This document shows positions 17,250 through 25,443 of a DNA stretch of 64,000 bases, piece by piece. Below the pieces are notes generated by a model. It searched no databases. It saw nothing but the letters and a program-made list of their open reading frames with translations, and was not told the origin of the DNA. Every line of letters starts with the position of its first letter. Position 1 is the stretch's first letter. The translations under genes were made by a program, and so were the position numbers. The DNA is taken from assembly GCF_900115095.1 (NCBI RefSeq), contig NZ_FOVH01000022.1, positions 86,183 to 150,182 of the forward strand, in the 5' to 3' direction. Source of the DNA: Actinomadura madurae (GTDB taxonomy: Bacteria > Actinomycetota > Actinomycetes > Streptosporangiales > Streptosporangiaceae).

Positions 17250-17265
17250 CTACTAGATGTTGTGG
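17250..17265 (-). promoter_or_regulatory. Putative NrdR box 2 (distal)
   Basis: On the minus strand the site reads CCACAACATCTAGTAG, resembling the recalled actinobacterial NrdR motif ACACTACATCTAGTGT. It is paired with 17219-17234 at 31-base centre spacing. Overlapping the region are two direct repeats, ACACCGATGTGAGT (17207-17220) and ACATCGATGTGACT (17238-17251), also 31 bases apart. The protein-DNA register may therefore differ from my alignment. Confidence 0.5.
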
Positions 17266-17810
17266 TCAACCGTACGGCTCGCCGCAGGCGTTCGCAACCT
17301 GATCCGGAGCCTCCCGAGCCACATCCGCCACGTCCGCGCAGGTCACCTCCGACCTCCCCTTTTTCCCGCCGGGCGTGTCGTCACCCACCGTCCCCACCCC
17401 CCATGCCACCGTCACAAACCCCCCCAATCCCCGACCCCACCCATCGCACCCGCCAGCGACATAGGGCGTCGTCGGTGAAGGCACGGGTCCAGGACGCCGC
17501 ACAGGGGGCCGGGTGAGGCTTCAGAGCCGACGTGAACGCCTCGCACGCGCCGGTACGCTCGCCAGCACCCCTCAAGCCTCGGGGAGCCACCCTGAGAGGG
17601 CACGTGTACCCGCCGGCTTGCTGGGGGGCGGTTCGGCGATGGTCGCCTCGTGCGCGACTCCGGACCCGGCGGCACGTCTCCCAAGGAGCGACCCTCGACA
17701 CTCCCCCGCTGTGAACCTCTCGCGCGCGCCGGGCGTTGGGGACGGCGCGTTGGTTTGAGGAGGTTGGTGTGCGCGGTGGCTGCGCCGGCGCTCGCCGTGG
17801 CCGGCGGGGG
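17266..17810. other. Long intergenic stretch without a supported gene
   Basis: No reading frame here has actinobacterial codon structure or a recognisable product. The right half contains a possible hairpin, CGCGCCG (17725-17731) with CGGCGCG (17743-17749), which could end the LysM transcript. There is no cobalamin riboswitch box that I can find, although nrdJ uses B12. The plus-strand polypyrimidine run around 17355-17440 (many C) is compositionally odd. Confidence 0.6.
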
Positions 17811-18143
17811 TCAATTGGTGGGGAGGCGTAGTTCTTGGCCTGGGTGGACGGTGGGGTCGCCGGCCAGGCCGTTGAGGTCGATGATGCGTTGGACGACCAG
17901 GCGGGGATCGGTGTCGGGGTCGGCGGCGGAGGCTATGTCCCAGAGGGTCTCGCCGGGTTCCACGGTCACCGTTCGAGCCGGGCGCTTGGTTTCGCGGTCT
18001 TCTCGGGAGCCGGCGAAGGCGCCGGGGCCCACGGTGAGCCAGAGCAGCACGAGGGTCACCGTGGCGGCGAAGCCGATCACCACGGCGCGGCCGCGGCGGG
18101 TCAGGCGGATCGGGGTTCGGTCACTGTGGGGTGAACCAGACAT
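17811..18143 (-). CDS. Membrane-anchored LysM protein, probable SOS-induced cell-division inhibitor (YneA/ChiZ-like)
   Basis: The 110-residue protein (ATG at 18143, GGAGGGGAGAG upstream) has a short basic start, one transmembrane helix at about residues 19-40 and a LysM peptidoglycan-binding domain at about residues 57-107 (VEPGETLWDIA ... INLNGL-like ... VHPGQELRLP). It is divergent from lexA, as Rv2719c (ChiZ) is in M. tuberculosis, and has its own LexA box at 18177-18192. The inferred role is to delay septation during DNA damage at the cell envelope. No hydrolase domain is present, so any activity must come from binding or partner recruitment. Confidence 0.85.
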   Translation of the reverse strand: MSGSPHSDRTPIRLTRRGRAVVIGFAATVTLVLLWLTVGPGAFAGSREDRETKRPARTVTVEPGETLWDIASAADPDTDPRLVVQRIIDLNGLAGDPTVHPGQELRLPTN

Positions 18144-18176
18144 CTCTCCCCTCCATGACGTCGAATGCATTTTCGA

Positions 18177-18192
18177 TCGAACGTCTGTACGA
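18177..18192 (-). promoter_or_regulatory. LexA box (SOS box) for the LysM gene
   Basis: TCGAACGTCTGTACGA matches the actinobacterial/Gram-positive SOS box TCGAAC-N4-GTTYGA with one mismatch. It lies 34 bases upstream of the LysM start codon, so LexA should repress that gene until DNA damage. Confidence 0.82.
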
Positions 18193-18231
18193 TGTTCTAT
18201 CAGGCGACGTCCGCAAAAAGCGAGCACCTCT

Positions 18232-18247
18232 TCGAACAATTGTTTGA
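18232..18247 (+). promoter_or_regulatory. LexA box (SOS box) for lexA autoregulation
   Basis: TCGAACAATTGTTTGA is a perfect match to TCGAAC-N4-GTTYGA, and its AATT centre makes it an extended palindrome. It lies 73 bases upstream of the lexA start codon. Together with 18177-18192 it makes the intergenic region a divergent SOS control region. Confidence 0.92.
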
Positions 18248-18319
18248 TCATTAGGCCTGGACGCGGTAGCGTGCCATGACAAGGAGTGACGGATCGAGGC
18301 GCCCGGGAGGCGACTAGCG

Positions 18320-19006
18320 ATGAGCAAGGTCCGGGAGCTGCCCGACGGGCCGATGGACGAGACGGGCCTGACCCAGCGACAGCGCATGGTGCTGGAGGTG
18401 ATCCGCGACTCGGTGCAGCGCCGGGGGTACCCGCCCTCGATGCGCGAGATCGGCGAGGCCGTCGGACTGACCAGCACCTCCAGCGTGTCGCACCAGCTCC
18501 GGGCGCTCCAGCGCAAGGGCTTCCTGCGCCGCGACCCCAACCGGCCGCGCGCCGTCGAGGTGCGGGTGCCGGGGGCGACGCCGGTGCGGACGGACGAGGA
18601 GCCCTACGAGCCGGCCCCGGCGCACCCCACGCCCGCGTACGTGCCGCTGGTCGGGCGCATCGCCGCGGGTGGGCCGATCCTCGCCGAGGAGGCCGTCGAG
18701 GACGTGTTCACGCTGCCCAAGCAGCTCGTCGGCGAGGGCACCCACTTCCTGCTGAAGGTCACCGGGGACTCGATGATCGACGCCGCGATCGCGGACGGTG
18801 ACTGGGTCGTCGTCCGGCAGCAGCCGGTGGCCGAGCAGGGCGACATCGTGGCGGCCATGATCGACGGCGAGGCCACGGTGAAGACGTTCAAGCGCCGCGA
18901 CGACGGCCACATCTGGCTGATGCCGCAGAACCCAGCCTACGAACCGATCCCCGGCGACGAGGCGTCCGTGCTCGGACGGGTCGTGGCGGTCCTCCGCAAG
19001 ATGTGA
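18320..19006 (+). CDS. lexA: SOS-response repressor and self-cleaving protease LexA
   Basis: LexA represses DNA-damage genes and cleaves itself when RecA filaments form. In the 228-residue protein the N-terminal winged helix (RQRMVLEVIRDSVQRRGYPP ... LTSTSSVSHQLRALQRKG) is followed by a linker and the S24 peptidase domain. The Ala-Gly cleavage bond is at 116-117 (RIAAGG), the nucleophile is S151 in GDSM and the general base is K188 in TVKTF. GGGAGG at 18304-18309 supports the ATG at 18320. It diverges from the LysM gene and ends in a strong terminator. Confidence 0.98.
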   Translation: MSKVRELPDGPMDETGLTQRQRMVLEVIRDSVQRRGYPPSMREIGEAVGLTSTSSVSHQLRALQRKGFLRRDPNRPRAVEVRVPGATPVRTDEEPYEPAPAHPTPAYVPLVGRIAAGGPILAEEAVEDVFTLPKQLVGEGTHFLLKVTGDSMIDAAIADGDWVVVRQQPVAEQGDIVAAMIDGEATVKTFKRRDDGHIWLMPQNPAYEPIPGDEASVLGRVVAVLRKM

Positions 19007-19008
19007 CG

Positions 19009-19046
19009 AGCAGCGGCCGCCGGAGCTCCGGCGGCCGCTGCTTTTT
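19009..19046. terminator. Rho-independent terminator between lexA and leuS
   Basis: AGCAGCGGCCGCCGGAG is followed immediately by its exact inverse, giving a 17-base-pair perfect stem. A T run (TTTTT) at 19042-19046 marks the end for lexA transcripts. The genes are convergent, and the stem also lies just after the leuS stop on the other strand. Confidence 0.93.
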
Positions 19047-19051
19047 GCCCT

Positions 19052-21520
19052 CTAGCGCTTCGGGACGATGTTGACGATCTTGGGTGCGCGGACGATGATC
19101 TTGACGATGTCGGCGCCGCCCAGGGCGTCCTGGACCTTGACCGAGGCCAGCGCCTGCCGCTCCAGCTCCTCCTCGGCGATGCCGGGCGGCACCTCCAGGC
19201 GGTCGCGGACCTTGCCGGCCACCTGAACGACGCAGGTGACCGACTCCTCCACCAGCAGGGCGGGGTCGGCGGACGGCCAGCCCGCATGGATCACCGGGGC
19301 GGTGCGGCCCAGCAACTCCCACGCCTCGTCGGCGGTGTAGGGCGCGAACAGCGACAGCAGGACCGCGATCGTCTCGGCTGCCTCCCGGACGGCCGGGTCG
19401 GCGGCGCCGGGGCCGGAGTCGATGGCCTTGCGGGTCGCGGTGACCAGCTCCATGATCCGCGCGATCGCGACGTTGAACCGCTGCGTCTCGACCAGGGTGG
19501 TGGCCTCGTCGACGGTGCGGGCGGTGACGCGGCGCAGGGCGGTGTCGCCGGAGGTGACGTCGACGCCCGGCGCGGACGTCACCTCGGAGGCGATCCGGTG
19601 GACGCGCGACAGGAACTTCGACATGCCGTGCGGGGACACGTCCGCCCAGTCGATGTCGTCCTCGGGCGGGCCGGAGAACAGGATCGCCAGCCGGACGACG
19701 TCCACGCCGAACTCGGAGATCTGCTCGCCCAGGTCGACGCCGTTGCCCAGCGTCTTGGACATCGCCTTGCCCTGGTTGATCACCTGGCCCTGGTTCAGCA
19801 GCCGGGTGAACGGCTCGGTGAAGTCGACCATGCCCATGTCGTGCAGGACCTTGGTGAAGAACCGGCTGTACAGCAGGTGCAGGATGGCGTGCTCGACCCC
19901 GCCGGTGTACTGGTCGACCGGCATCCACTTGCGGACCTGCTCGACGTCGAACGGGCCGCCCTCGTAGCCGGGCGAGCAGTACCGGAAGTAGTACCAGGAC
20001 GAGTCGACGAAGGTGTCCATGGTGTCGGTGTCGCGGGTGGCGGCGCCGCCGCACTTGGGGCACTCGACGTTCACCCAGTCGGACGCGGCGGCCAGCGGCG
20101 AGGTGCCCTTGGGCGCCAGGTCGGCGCCGCGCAGGCCCTCGGGCAGCGCGACCGGCAGCTGGTCGTCCGGGACGGGGACCTCGCCGCACGACGGGCAGTG
20201 GACGATCGGGATGGGGCAGCCCCAGAACCGCTGCCGGGACACCAGCCAGTCGCGCAGCCGGAAGTTCACCGACGCGCGGCCGGTGCCGCGCTCCTCCAGG
20301 ATCTCGGTGATGCGGGCGATGGCGTCGGCCTTGGTCAGCCCGTCGATCGGGCCGGAGTTGACGATGGCGCCGTCGCCGGGGGTGGCGGCGCCCGTCTCGG
20401 CCGGGTCGGGCAGGCCGGTCTCGACGACGACGCGGACGGGCAGGCCGAACTTCAGCGCGAAGTCCAGGTCGCGCTGGTCGTGCGCCGGAACGGCCATGAT
20501 CGCGCCGTGACCGTATTCGGCCAGCACGTAGTCGGAAGCCCAGACCGGCAGCCGCTCGCCGTTGACCGGGTTGACCGCGTAGCGGCCCAGGAACACGCCG
20601 GTCTTCTCACGCTCGGTGGACAGCCGCTCGATCTCGCTCTCGCGGGAGACCTCCTCGCGGTAGGCCTCGAACGCGGCCCGGTGGTCGGGGTGGCAGATCT
20701 CCTCGGCCAGCTCGGCGTCGGCGGCGACCACCATGAAGGTGGCGCCGAACAGCGTGTCGGGACGGGTGGTGTAGACGGTGACGGGCTCGTCGCGCCCCTC
20801 GATGACGAAGTCGACGTCGGCGCCGGTGGAGCGGCCGATCCAGTTGCGCTGCATCAGCAGGACGCGCTCGGGCCACTTGCCCTCCAGCTGCGCCATGTCG
20901 TCCAGCAGCCGGTCCGCGTACTCGGTGATCTTGAAGTACCACTGGGTCAGCACGCGCTTCTCGACCAGCGCGCCGCAGCGCTCGCAGTGCCCGCCGACGA
21001 CCTGCTCGTTGGCCAGGACGGTCTGGTCCTTCGGGCACCAGTTGACGTGCCCGCCCTTGCGGTAGGCCAGGCCCCGGTCGTAGAAGCGCAGGAACAGCCA
21101 CTGCGTCCACTTGTAGTACTCGGGGTCGGAGGTGTGCAGGCGCCGCGTCCAGTCGAAGGAGGGGGCGTAGCGGCGGAACGAGGCGGCCTGCGTCTCGATG
21201 TTGGCGTAGGTCCATTCGGCGGGGTGCGAGTCGCGCTTGATGGCGGCGTTCTCGGCGGGCAGGCCGAAGGAGTCCCAGCCGATCGGGTGCAGAACGTTGT
21301 AGCCGCGCTGGAACCAGTAGCGGGCGGGGACGTCGCCGATGCCGAACGCCTCCGCGTGCCCCATGTGCAGGTCACCGCTGGGGTAGGGGAACATGTCCAG
21401 GGCGTAGCGGCGCTCCCGGGCGGTGTCCTTCTCGTCCGCCTGGAACGGGTCGAGCTCCGCCCAGCGGGCCTGCCACTTGTCCTGAACCGCCCGTGGATCG
21501 TAGTGCTCGTCGCTGCTCAC
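19052..21520 (-). CDS. leuS: Leucyl-tRNA synthetase
   Basis: This class I synthetase charges tRNA-Leu in the cytoplasm. The 822-residue protein has the HIGH-type motif at residues 51-57 (LHMGHAE), a CP1 editing region in the middle (TTRPDTLFGATFMVVAADAE, the editing-site Thr-rich loop and the conserved Asp), a catalytic DSSWYYFRY stretch, the KMSKS-type loop AMSKT at 586-590 and a C-terminal anticodon-binding and tRNA-contact domain. The length is normal for the bacterial enzyme. The region upstream of the start has two tandem hairpins (21576-21627). Confidence 0.97.
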   Translation of the reverse strand: MSSDEHYDPRAVQDKWQARWAELDPFQADEKDTARERRYALDMFPYPSGDLHMGHAEAFGIGDVPARYWFQRGYNVLHPIGWDSFGLPAENAAIKRDSHPAEWTYANIETQAASFRRYAPSFDWTRRLHTSDPEYYKWTQWLFLRFYDRGLAYRKGGHVNWCPKDQTVLANEQVVGGHCERCGALVEKRVLTQWYFKITEYADRLLDDMAQLEGKWPERVLLMQRNWIGRSTGADVDFVIEGRDEPVTVYTTRPDTLFGATFMVVAADAELAEEICHPDHRAAFEAYREEVSRESEIERLSTEREKTGVFLGRYAVNPVNGERLPVWASDYVLAEYGHGAIMAVPAHDQRDLDFALKFGLPVRVVVETGLPDPAETGAATPGDGAIVNSGPIDGLTKADAIARITEILEERGTGRASVNFRLRDWLVSRQRFWGCPIPIVHCPSCGEVPVPDDQLPVALPEGLRGADLAPKGTSPLAAASDWVNVECPKCGGAATRDTDTMDTFVDSSWYYFRYCSPGYEGGPFDVEQVRKWMPVDQYTGGVEHAILHLLYSRFFTKVLHDMGMVDFTEPFTRLLNQGQVINQGKAMSKTLGNGVDLGEQISEFGVDVVRLAILFSGPPEDDIDWADVSPHGMSKFLSRVHRIASEVTSAPGVDVTSGDTALRRVTARTVDEATTLVETQRFNVAIARIMELVTATRKAIDSGPGAADPAVREAAETIAVLLSLFAPYTADEAWELLGRTAPVIHAGWPSADPALLVEESVTCVVQVAGKVRDRLEVPPGIAEEELERQALASVKVQDALGGADIVKIIVRAPKIVNIVPKR

Positions 21521-21575
21521 GCTTCAGACTCCGCTTTCCTGCTCACTGGGTCGTGGCCGTCCGCCGACATGAAAC

Positions 21576-21597
21576 GGCCCCTCGCACAGGAGGGGCC
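21576..21597 (-). terminator. Hairpin with GTTTC tail, between the TerB-like gene and leuS
   Basis: GGCCCCTC (21576-21583) pairs with GAGGGGCC (21590-21597), a perfect eight-base stem with a six-base loop. Reading the minus strand it is followed by GTTTCATG. It could terminate the upstream TerB-like transcript or act as an attenuator in the leuS leader, since it lies 56 bases before the leuS start. Confidence 0.55.
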
Positions 21598-21627
21598 ACC
21601 ACGCTGACGTCAAATCGTCAACGTGGT
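21598..21627 (-). promoter_or_regulatory. Twelve-base-pair hairpin abutting the terminator-like stem upstream of leuS
   Basis: On the minus strand ACCACGTTGACG and CGTCAGCGTGGT form a 12-pair stem (one G-U) with a six-base loop, ending directly where the second stem begins. A 15-codon minus-strand frame (21610-21657) has its stop codon in this loop. This arrangement resembles a transcription-attenuation leader, but the tiny frame has a single Leu codon and no ribosome site. Two stacked terminators are an equally good reading. Confidence 0.45.
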
Positions 21628-21693
21628 CCTTCGAGGAGCAGCCTGGCTGACATACATCAAGAGTAGCGCAGCCGCAAGCCCTCCCGCCGGGGA

Positions 21694-22341
21694 TCAGTGT
21701 CCGGACTGCTGGCGGGCCATGGAGACGACGCCGGTCACCTGGACGCGGGTCAGCTCCAGATCGGCGCCGACGGCGGCGAGGGTCTCCTCCTCGGAGGCGG
21801 TCAGCGGGCCGTCGACCAGGGCGATCTCGGCGGCGGCGCGCAGGATGCTCTCCCGCGCCTCGGGGGCGAGGGCCGAGGCGGCGCGGGCCATCTCGACGCG
21901 GACGTCGTCGAAGGGGCGGCCGAGGTCGGCCGTCAGCGCGGCGTCGCCGTAGCCGGTGTCGCCGGCCTGCTGGACGACGGCGACCGCGCGGGTGCGGGCC
22001 GCCGCGTCGGTGTAGTCGCCGGAGCGCAGCACCTGCGCGATGGCCATGCGCAGCAGCATCGCGGGCATCTGGGCGAGCTGCGCGGTCGTCGGCACGTTCA
22101 GGACGCCGGTGTTCCAGCGCCCGTGGCACGTGTCGCATTCGACGAATTCGCCGCCCGCCTTGGTCAGCGGGATGACCGGGATGAAGAACAGCGTGAAGAA
22201 GTTGCGTCCCTGCCGGCGCCGGTACTCGCGGTCGCCGCCGCAGTCGGGGCAGTGGAAGACGCCCCGGGTGAGGGTGAAGAAGACCACCCGCCAGCCGAAA
22301 ATGATCAAGATCCCGCAGCCTTTCTCGATGAAACGGCACAT
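21694..22341 (-). CDS. Zinc-ribbon plus TerB-like (TerB-family tellurite resistance-type) protein
   Basis: From the ATG at 22341 the 215-residue protein has a hydrophobic first 30 residues and a zinc ribbon with two Cys pairs (FHCPDCGGDREY and VECDTCHGRW) around a hydrophobic stretch, FFTLFFIPVIPL. A helical acidic domain follows with the TerB-like pattern (LRAAAEIALVDGPLTASEEETLAAVGADL). TerB domains bind metal at clustered acidic residues and are linked to membrane stress and phage-defence-type signalling. Here the protein stands alone. Longer starts (to 22413) would run into the divergent promoter. No Shine-Dalgarno is visible, so the start is uncertain. Confidence 0.75.
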   Translation of the reverse strand: MCRFIEKGCGILIIFGWRVVFFTLTRGVFHCPDCGGDREYRRRQGRNFFTLFFIPVIPLTKAGGEFVECDTCHGRWNTGVLNVPTTAQLAQMPAMLLRMAIAQVLRSGDYTDAAARTRAVAVVQQAGDTGYGDAALTADLGRPFDDVRVEMARAASALAPEARESILRAAAEIALVDGPLTASEEETLAAVGADLELTRVQVTGVVSMARQQSGH

Positions 22342-22433
22342 CGTATCGGTGCCCGGTGCGGCAGGATCGCGGAACGGTTTCATAGACTCGGCGGTAACTA
22401 ACCGGCCGGTCACCTTTCCGCGCGAGGAGTGCC

Positions 22434-23978
22434 ATGCTCAACCTGTCCGTGCTACTGGAGGACGCCGCCAGGGAAACGCCCGACCGCGACGCGGTCGTGT
22501 TCGGCGATCTCCGGCTCTCCTACTCGTTCCTCGACTCGGTCGCGAACCAGGTCGCGAACCTGCTGCGGGAGCGCGGCATCAAGCCGGGCGACAAGGTGGC
22601 CCTGTCCAGCCCGAACCTCCCGTACTTCCCGATGGTCTACTTCGGGGCGCTCAAGGCGGGCGCGGTGGTCGTCCCGCTGAACGTCCTGCTCAAGCCCCGG
22701 GAGATCGCCTATCACCTGGGAGACTCCGGCGCGAAGGCGCTCTTCTGCTTCGAGGGGACGCCGGAGCTGCCGCTCGGCGAGATGGGGTACGCGGGCTTCG
22801 AGCAGGCCGAGGGGTGCGAGCACTTCTTCCTGCTGCCGGCGGACCCGTCCGCCGCCGAGTCCCCGATCGAGGGCGCCGACCTGTTCTGGGCGGCGCTCGC
22901 CGGGAAGCCGGGCACGTTCGACACGGCGCGGACGGAGCCGGACGACACCGCCGTCATCATCTACACCAGCGGGACGACCGGCCAGCCGAAGGGCGCCGAG
23001 CTCACGCACAGCAACCTCCTGATGAACACCATGGTGGACGACACGCTCTTCTACCGGACCCTGCACGACACGTCGCTGGTGACGCTGCCGCTGTTCCACA
23101 TCTTCGGGCAGACGTGCGTGATGAACGTCGGCCTCTACCGGCGCGCGACGCTCGTCATGCAGGCGCGGTTCGACGCGAAGCAGGCCGTCGAGCTGATGGT
23201 CAAGGAGAAGGTGAACATCTTCGCGGGCGTCCCGACGATGTACTGGGGGCTGCTGACCGACGAGACCTCGGAGGAGGACATCGCGACGATCCGGGAGAAC
23301 CTGCGGGTGGCGGTGTCGGGCGGGTCGGCGCTGCCGATGGAGGTCCTGAAGGGGATCAAGAAGAAGTTCGACGTGGACATCCTGGAGGGCTACGGCCTGT
23401 CGGAGACGTCGCCGGTGGCCTCGTTCAACCGCCCGGACCGTCCGACCAAGCCGGGCTCGATCGGCCTGCCCGTCTGGGGCGTGGAGATGAAGCTGATCGA
23501 CGACGGCTGGAAGGAGATCGAGGGCGAGGGGCCCGGCGAGATCGCCATCCGGGGCCACAACATCATGAAGGGCTACCACAACCGGCCGGAGGCGACCGAG
23601 TCGTCCATCAAGGACGGCTGGTTCCGCACCGGTGACGTGGCCCGCCGGGACGAGGACGGCTACTACTACATCATCGACCGCTCCAAGGACATGATCATCC
23701 GGGGCGGGTACAACGTGTACCCGCGGGAGCTCGAAGAGGTCCTGATGACCCACCCGGAGGTGTCGCTGGCCGCGGTCGTGGGTGTGCCGCACCCCTCGCA
23801 CGGCGAGGAGGTCAAGGCGTACGTGATCCGGACGCCGGGCGCCACCGTGACCGAGGACGAGCTGGTCGCGTGGGGCAAGGAGCAGTTCGCCGGCTACAAG
23901 TACCCGCGGATCGTCGAGTTCCGCGACGAGCTGCCGATGACCGCCACCGGCAAGATCCTCAAGCGCGAGCTGCGCTAG
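22434..23978 (+). CDS. Long-chain fatty-acid-CoA ligase / AMP-dependent synthetase
   Basis: The 514-residue protein adenylates a carboxylic acid and transfers it to CoA. Key motifs are YTSGTTGQPKG (residues 177-187, phosphate loop), GYGLSETSPV (A5), GWFRTGDVA with the hinge DRSKDMI, and the C-terminal catalytic Lys in TATGKILKREL (K507). The length and motifs fit the FadD/medium-to-long chain group, but the substrate cannot be read directly. GAGGAG at 22422-22427 supports the start. It faces a P450 gene across a strong shared terminator. Confidence 0.92.
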   Translation: MLNLSVLLEDAARETPDRDAVVFGDLRLSYSFLDSVANQVANLLRERGIKPGDKVALSSPNLPYFPMVYFGALKAGAVVVPLNVLLKPREIAYHLGDSGAKALFCFEGTPELPLGEMGYAGFEQAEGCEHFFLLPADPSAAESPIEGADLFWAALAGKPGTFDTARTEPDDTAVIIYTSGTTGQPKGAELTHSNLLMNTMVDDTLFYRTLHDTSLVTLPLFHIFGQTCVMNVGLYRRATLVMQARFDAKQAVELMVKEKVNIFAGVPTMYWGLLTDETSEEDIATIRENLRVAVSGGSALPMEVLKGIKKKFDVDILEGYGLSETSPVASFNRPDRPTKPGSIGLPVWGVEMKLIDDGWKEIEGEGPGEIAIRGHNIMKGYHNRPEATESSIKDGWFRTGDVARRDEDGYYYIIDRSKDMIIRGGYNVYPRELEEVLMTHPEVSLAAVVGVPHPSHGEEVKAYVIRTPGATVTEDELVAWGKEQFAGYKYPRIVEFRDELPMTATGKILKRELR

Positions 23979-23987
23979 CCGGCACCG

Positions 23988-24019
23988 CCCAGGGCCTCGG
24001 CGCGGGCCGAGGCCCTGGG
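23988..24019. terminator. Bidirectional terminator between the acyl-CoA ligase and P450 genes
   Basis: CCCAGGGCCTCGGC and GCCGAGGCCCTGGG form a perfect 14-pair stem with a four-base loop. GGCACC/GGTGCC sequences just outside can extend it. It lies between convergent stop codons and lacks a clear T run, as is common in these genomes. Confidence 0.85.
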
Positions 24020-24046
24020 TGCCGGCGCCGCGCCGCCCCTGCCGGA

Positions 24047-25315
24047 TCAGATCGAGTAAGGCAGGCGCTTGATCCCGTTGATGAAGTTGGACTCCAGCCG
24101 GTCGGGGTCGCCGGACGCCCGGATGTTCGGCGTCCGGCGCAGCAGCTCGCGGAACATCACGGTGATCTCGCGCCGGGCCAGGTGCGCGCCGAGGCAGAAG
24201 TGCGGCCCGGGGCCGCCGAAGCCGACGTGCGGGTTCGGGTCGCGCAGGATGTCGAACTTCTCCGGGTCGGTGAAGACCGATTCGTCGCGGTTGGCCGACC
24301 AGTAGTAGAGGAGGAGCTTGTCGCCCTCCTTGATCTCGTGCTCGTTCAGCGTGGTGTCGCGGGTGGCGGTGCGGCGCATCCAGATGACCGGCGACACGTA
24401 CCGGACGATCTCCTCGACCGCGCCCGGGACGCGGGCTTCGAAGTCCTCGGTGAGCAGGGCGCGCTGGTCGGGGTCGCGGGTGAGCAGGTCGAGGCCGTGC
24501 GCGATGGCGTTGCGGGTGGTCTCGTTCCCGGCGACGACGAGCAGGATGAAGAACGAGCCGAGCTCCTGGTCGGTCAGCGACTCGCCGTCGATGTTGGCGT
24601 TGACCAGGGCGGACGTCAGGTCGTCGGTGGGTTCGGCGCGGCGCTTGCGGCCGAGCTCCCCGACCAGTCCCTTCAGCGTCTCGCCCGCGGCGAGCAGCGC
24701 CATCGCGAGCTGCTCGGGGTCGTCGGACGGGATGAACTCCGCGTCGTTGCCCGCGAGGATGACGTTGGTGGCGTCCAGGACGGTCGTGTACCGGTCCTCG
24801 GCGATGCCCATCATGTCGCAGATGATCTTCAGCGGAAGCCGGGCGGCGACGTCCGCGACGAAGTCCCCGGTGCCGCCGCCGGCCGCGATGCTCTCGACGA
24901 TCTGGCCCGCGACCGCCTCGACCCGGTCCTCGAACCGCTGGATCATCCGCGGGGAGAACGCCCGGGACACGATCCGCCGGATCTTGGCGTGCCGGGGGTC
25001 GTCCATGCTGATCATCGAGCCGAAGTACTCGTGCATGTCGCCCGGCATGTCCGGGATGCTGATGGCGCCCCTGCCGGAGCAGAAGTCCTGCGGGCGCCGG
25101 GACGCCTCGACGACGTCGGCGTGCCGGGTCAGCGCGTAGTAGCCGGGCCCCTGCGGTGCGATGACGATGTCGGGTTCTTCGAACAGGACCAGGGACGGGT
25201 GCCACCGCAGGGCCTTGAAGGCCTCGTGCCGGTGGTCGTGCGGCCGCCGCCAGAACTCCCAGTCCGTCAGGTTGATGTCCTCGACCTTGAGCACCTTCGC
25301 CCACCACCTCGTCAT
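24047..25315 (-). CDS. Cytochrome P450 monooxygenase
   Basis: The 422-residue protein is a soluble bacterial P450: the I-helix AGNETT at 252-257 (oxygen-activating acid/Thr pair), ExxR at E292-R295, and the heme loop FGGPGPHFCLG with the axial Cys at 364. The N-terminal DDPRHAKIRRIVSRAFSP is typical of class I forms needing ferredoxin and reductase. The sequence recalls the CYP124/125/142 lipid and sterol side-chain hydroxylases (PHDHRHEAFKALR at the start), so a lipid or sterol substrate is plausible but not shown. No redox partner gene is nearby. The start ATG lacks an obvious ribosome site, and a GTG seven codons in is an alternative. Confidence 0.93.
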   Translation of the reverse strand: MTRWWAKVLKVEDINLTDWEFWRRPHDHRHEAFKALRWHPSLVLFEEPDIVIAPQGPGYYALTRHADVVEASRRPQDFCSGRGAISIPDMPGDMHEYFGSMISMDDPRHAKIRRIVSRAFSPRMIQRFEDRVEAVAGQIVESIAAGGGTGDFVADVAARLPLKIICDMMGIAEDRYTTVLDATNVILAGNDAEFIPSDDPEQLAMALLAAGETLKGLVGELGRKRRAEPTDDLTSALVNANIDGESLTDQELGSFFILLVVAGNETTRNAIAHGLDLLTRDPDQRALLTEDFEARVPGAVEEIVRYVSPVIWMRRTATRDTTLNEHEIKEGDKLLLYYWSANRDESVFTDPEKFDILRDPNPHVGFGGPGPHFCLGAHLARREITVMFRELLRRTPNIRASGDPDRLESNFINGIKRLPYSI

Positions 25316-25404
25316 ATCCGAACCCGATTCGGTTTACATGCAGCCTCTCAAAGTAAAGCCGCACGCGCACACTGATCGGGACGGTGACGCGCCTCACAGT
25401 AGTG

Positions 25405-25436
25405 GTCCCGGGCCCGGCGCGCGGCCGGGCCCGGAC
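25405..25436. terminator. Strong GC hairpin after the class III aminotransferase gene
   Basis: GTCCCGGGCCCGGC and GCCGGGCCCGGAC form a 13-pair stem (one bulge) with a small loop, eight bases past the aminotransferase stop on the minus strand. It probably separates that transcript from the P450 gene downstream. Confidence 0.7.
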
Positions 25437-25443
25437 ATCCAGC

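Noticed and set aside
17262..17516. Short Pro/Arg-rich frames in the gap before nrdR
   Set aside because: They follow C-rich composition and have no ribosome site, codon pattern or similarity.
17177..17810. A cobalamin riboswitch upstream of nrdR-nrdJ
   Set aside because: I looked for the B12-box-type conserved segment because nrdJ uses B12, and found no match. NrdR-like boxes explain regulation better.
22434..23978. Part of a polyketide or nonribosomal peptide cluster
   Set aside because: The adenylating enzyme is a stand-alone acyl-CoA ligase with no carrier, ketosynthase or condensation domain nearby.
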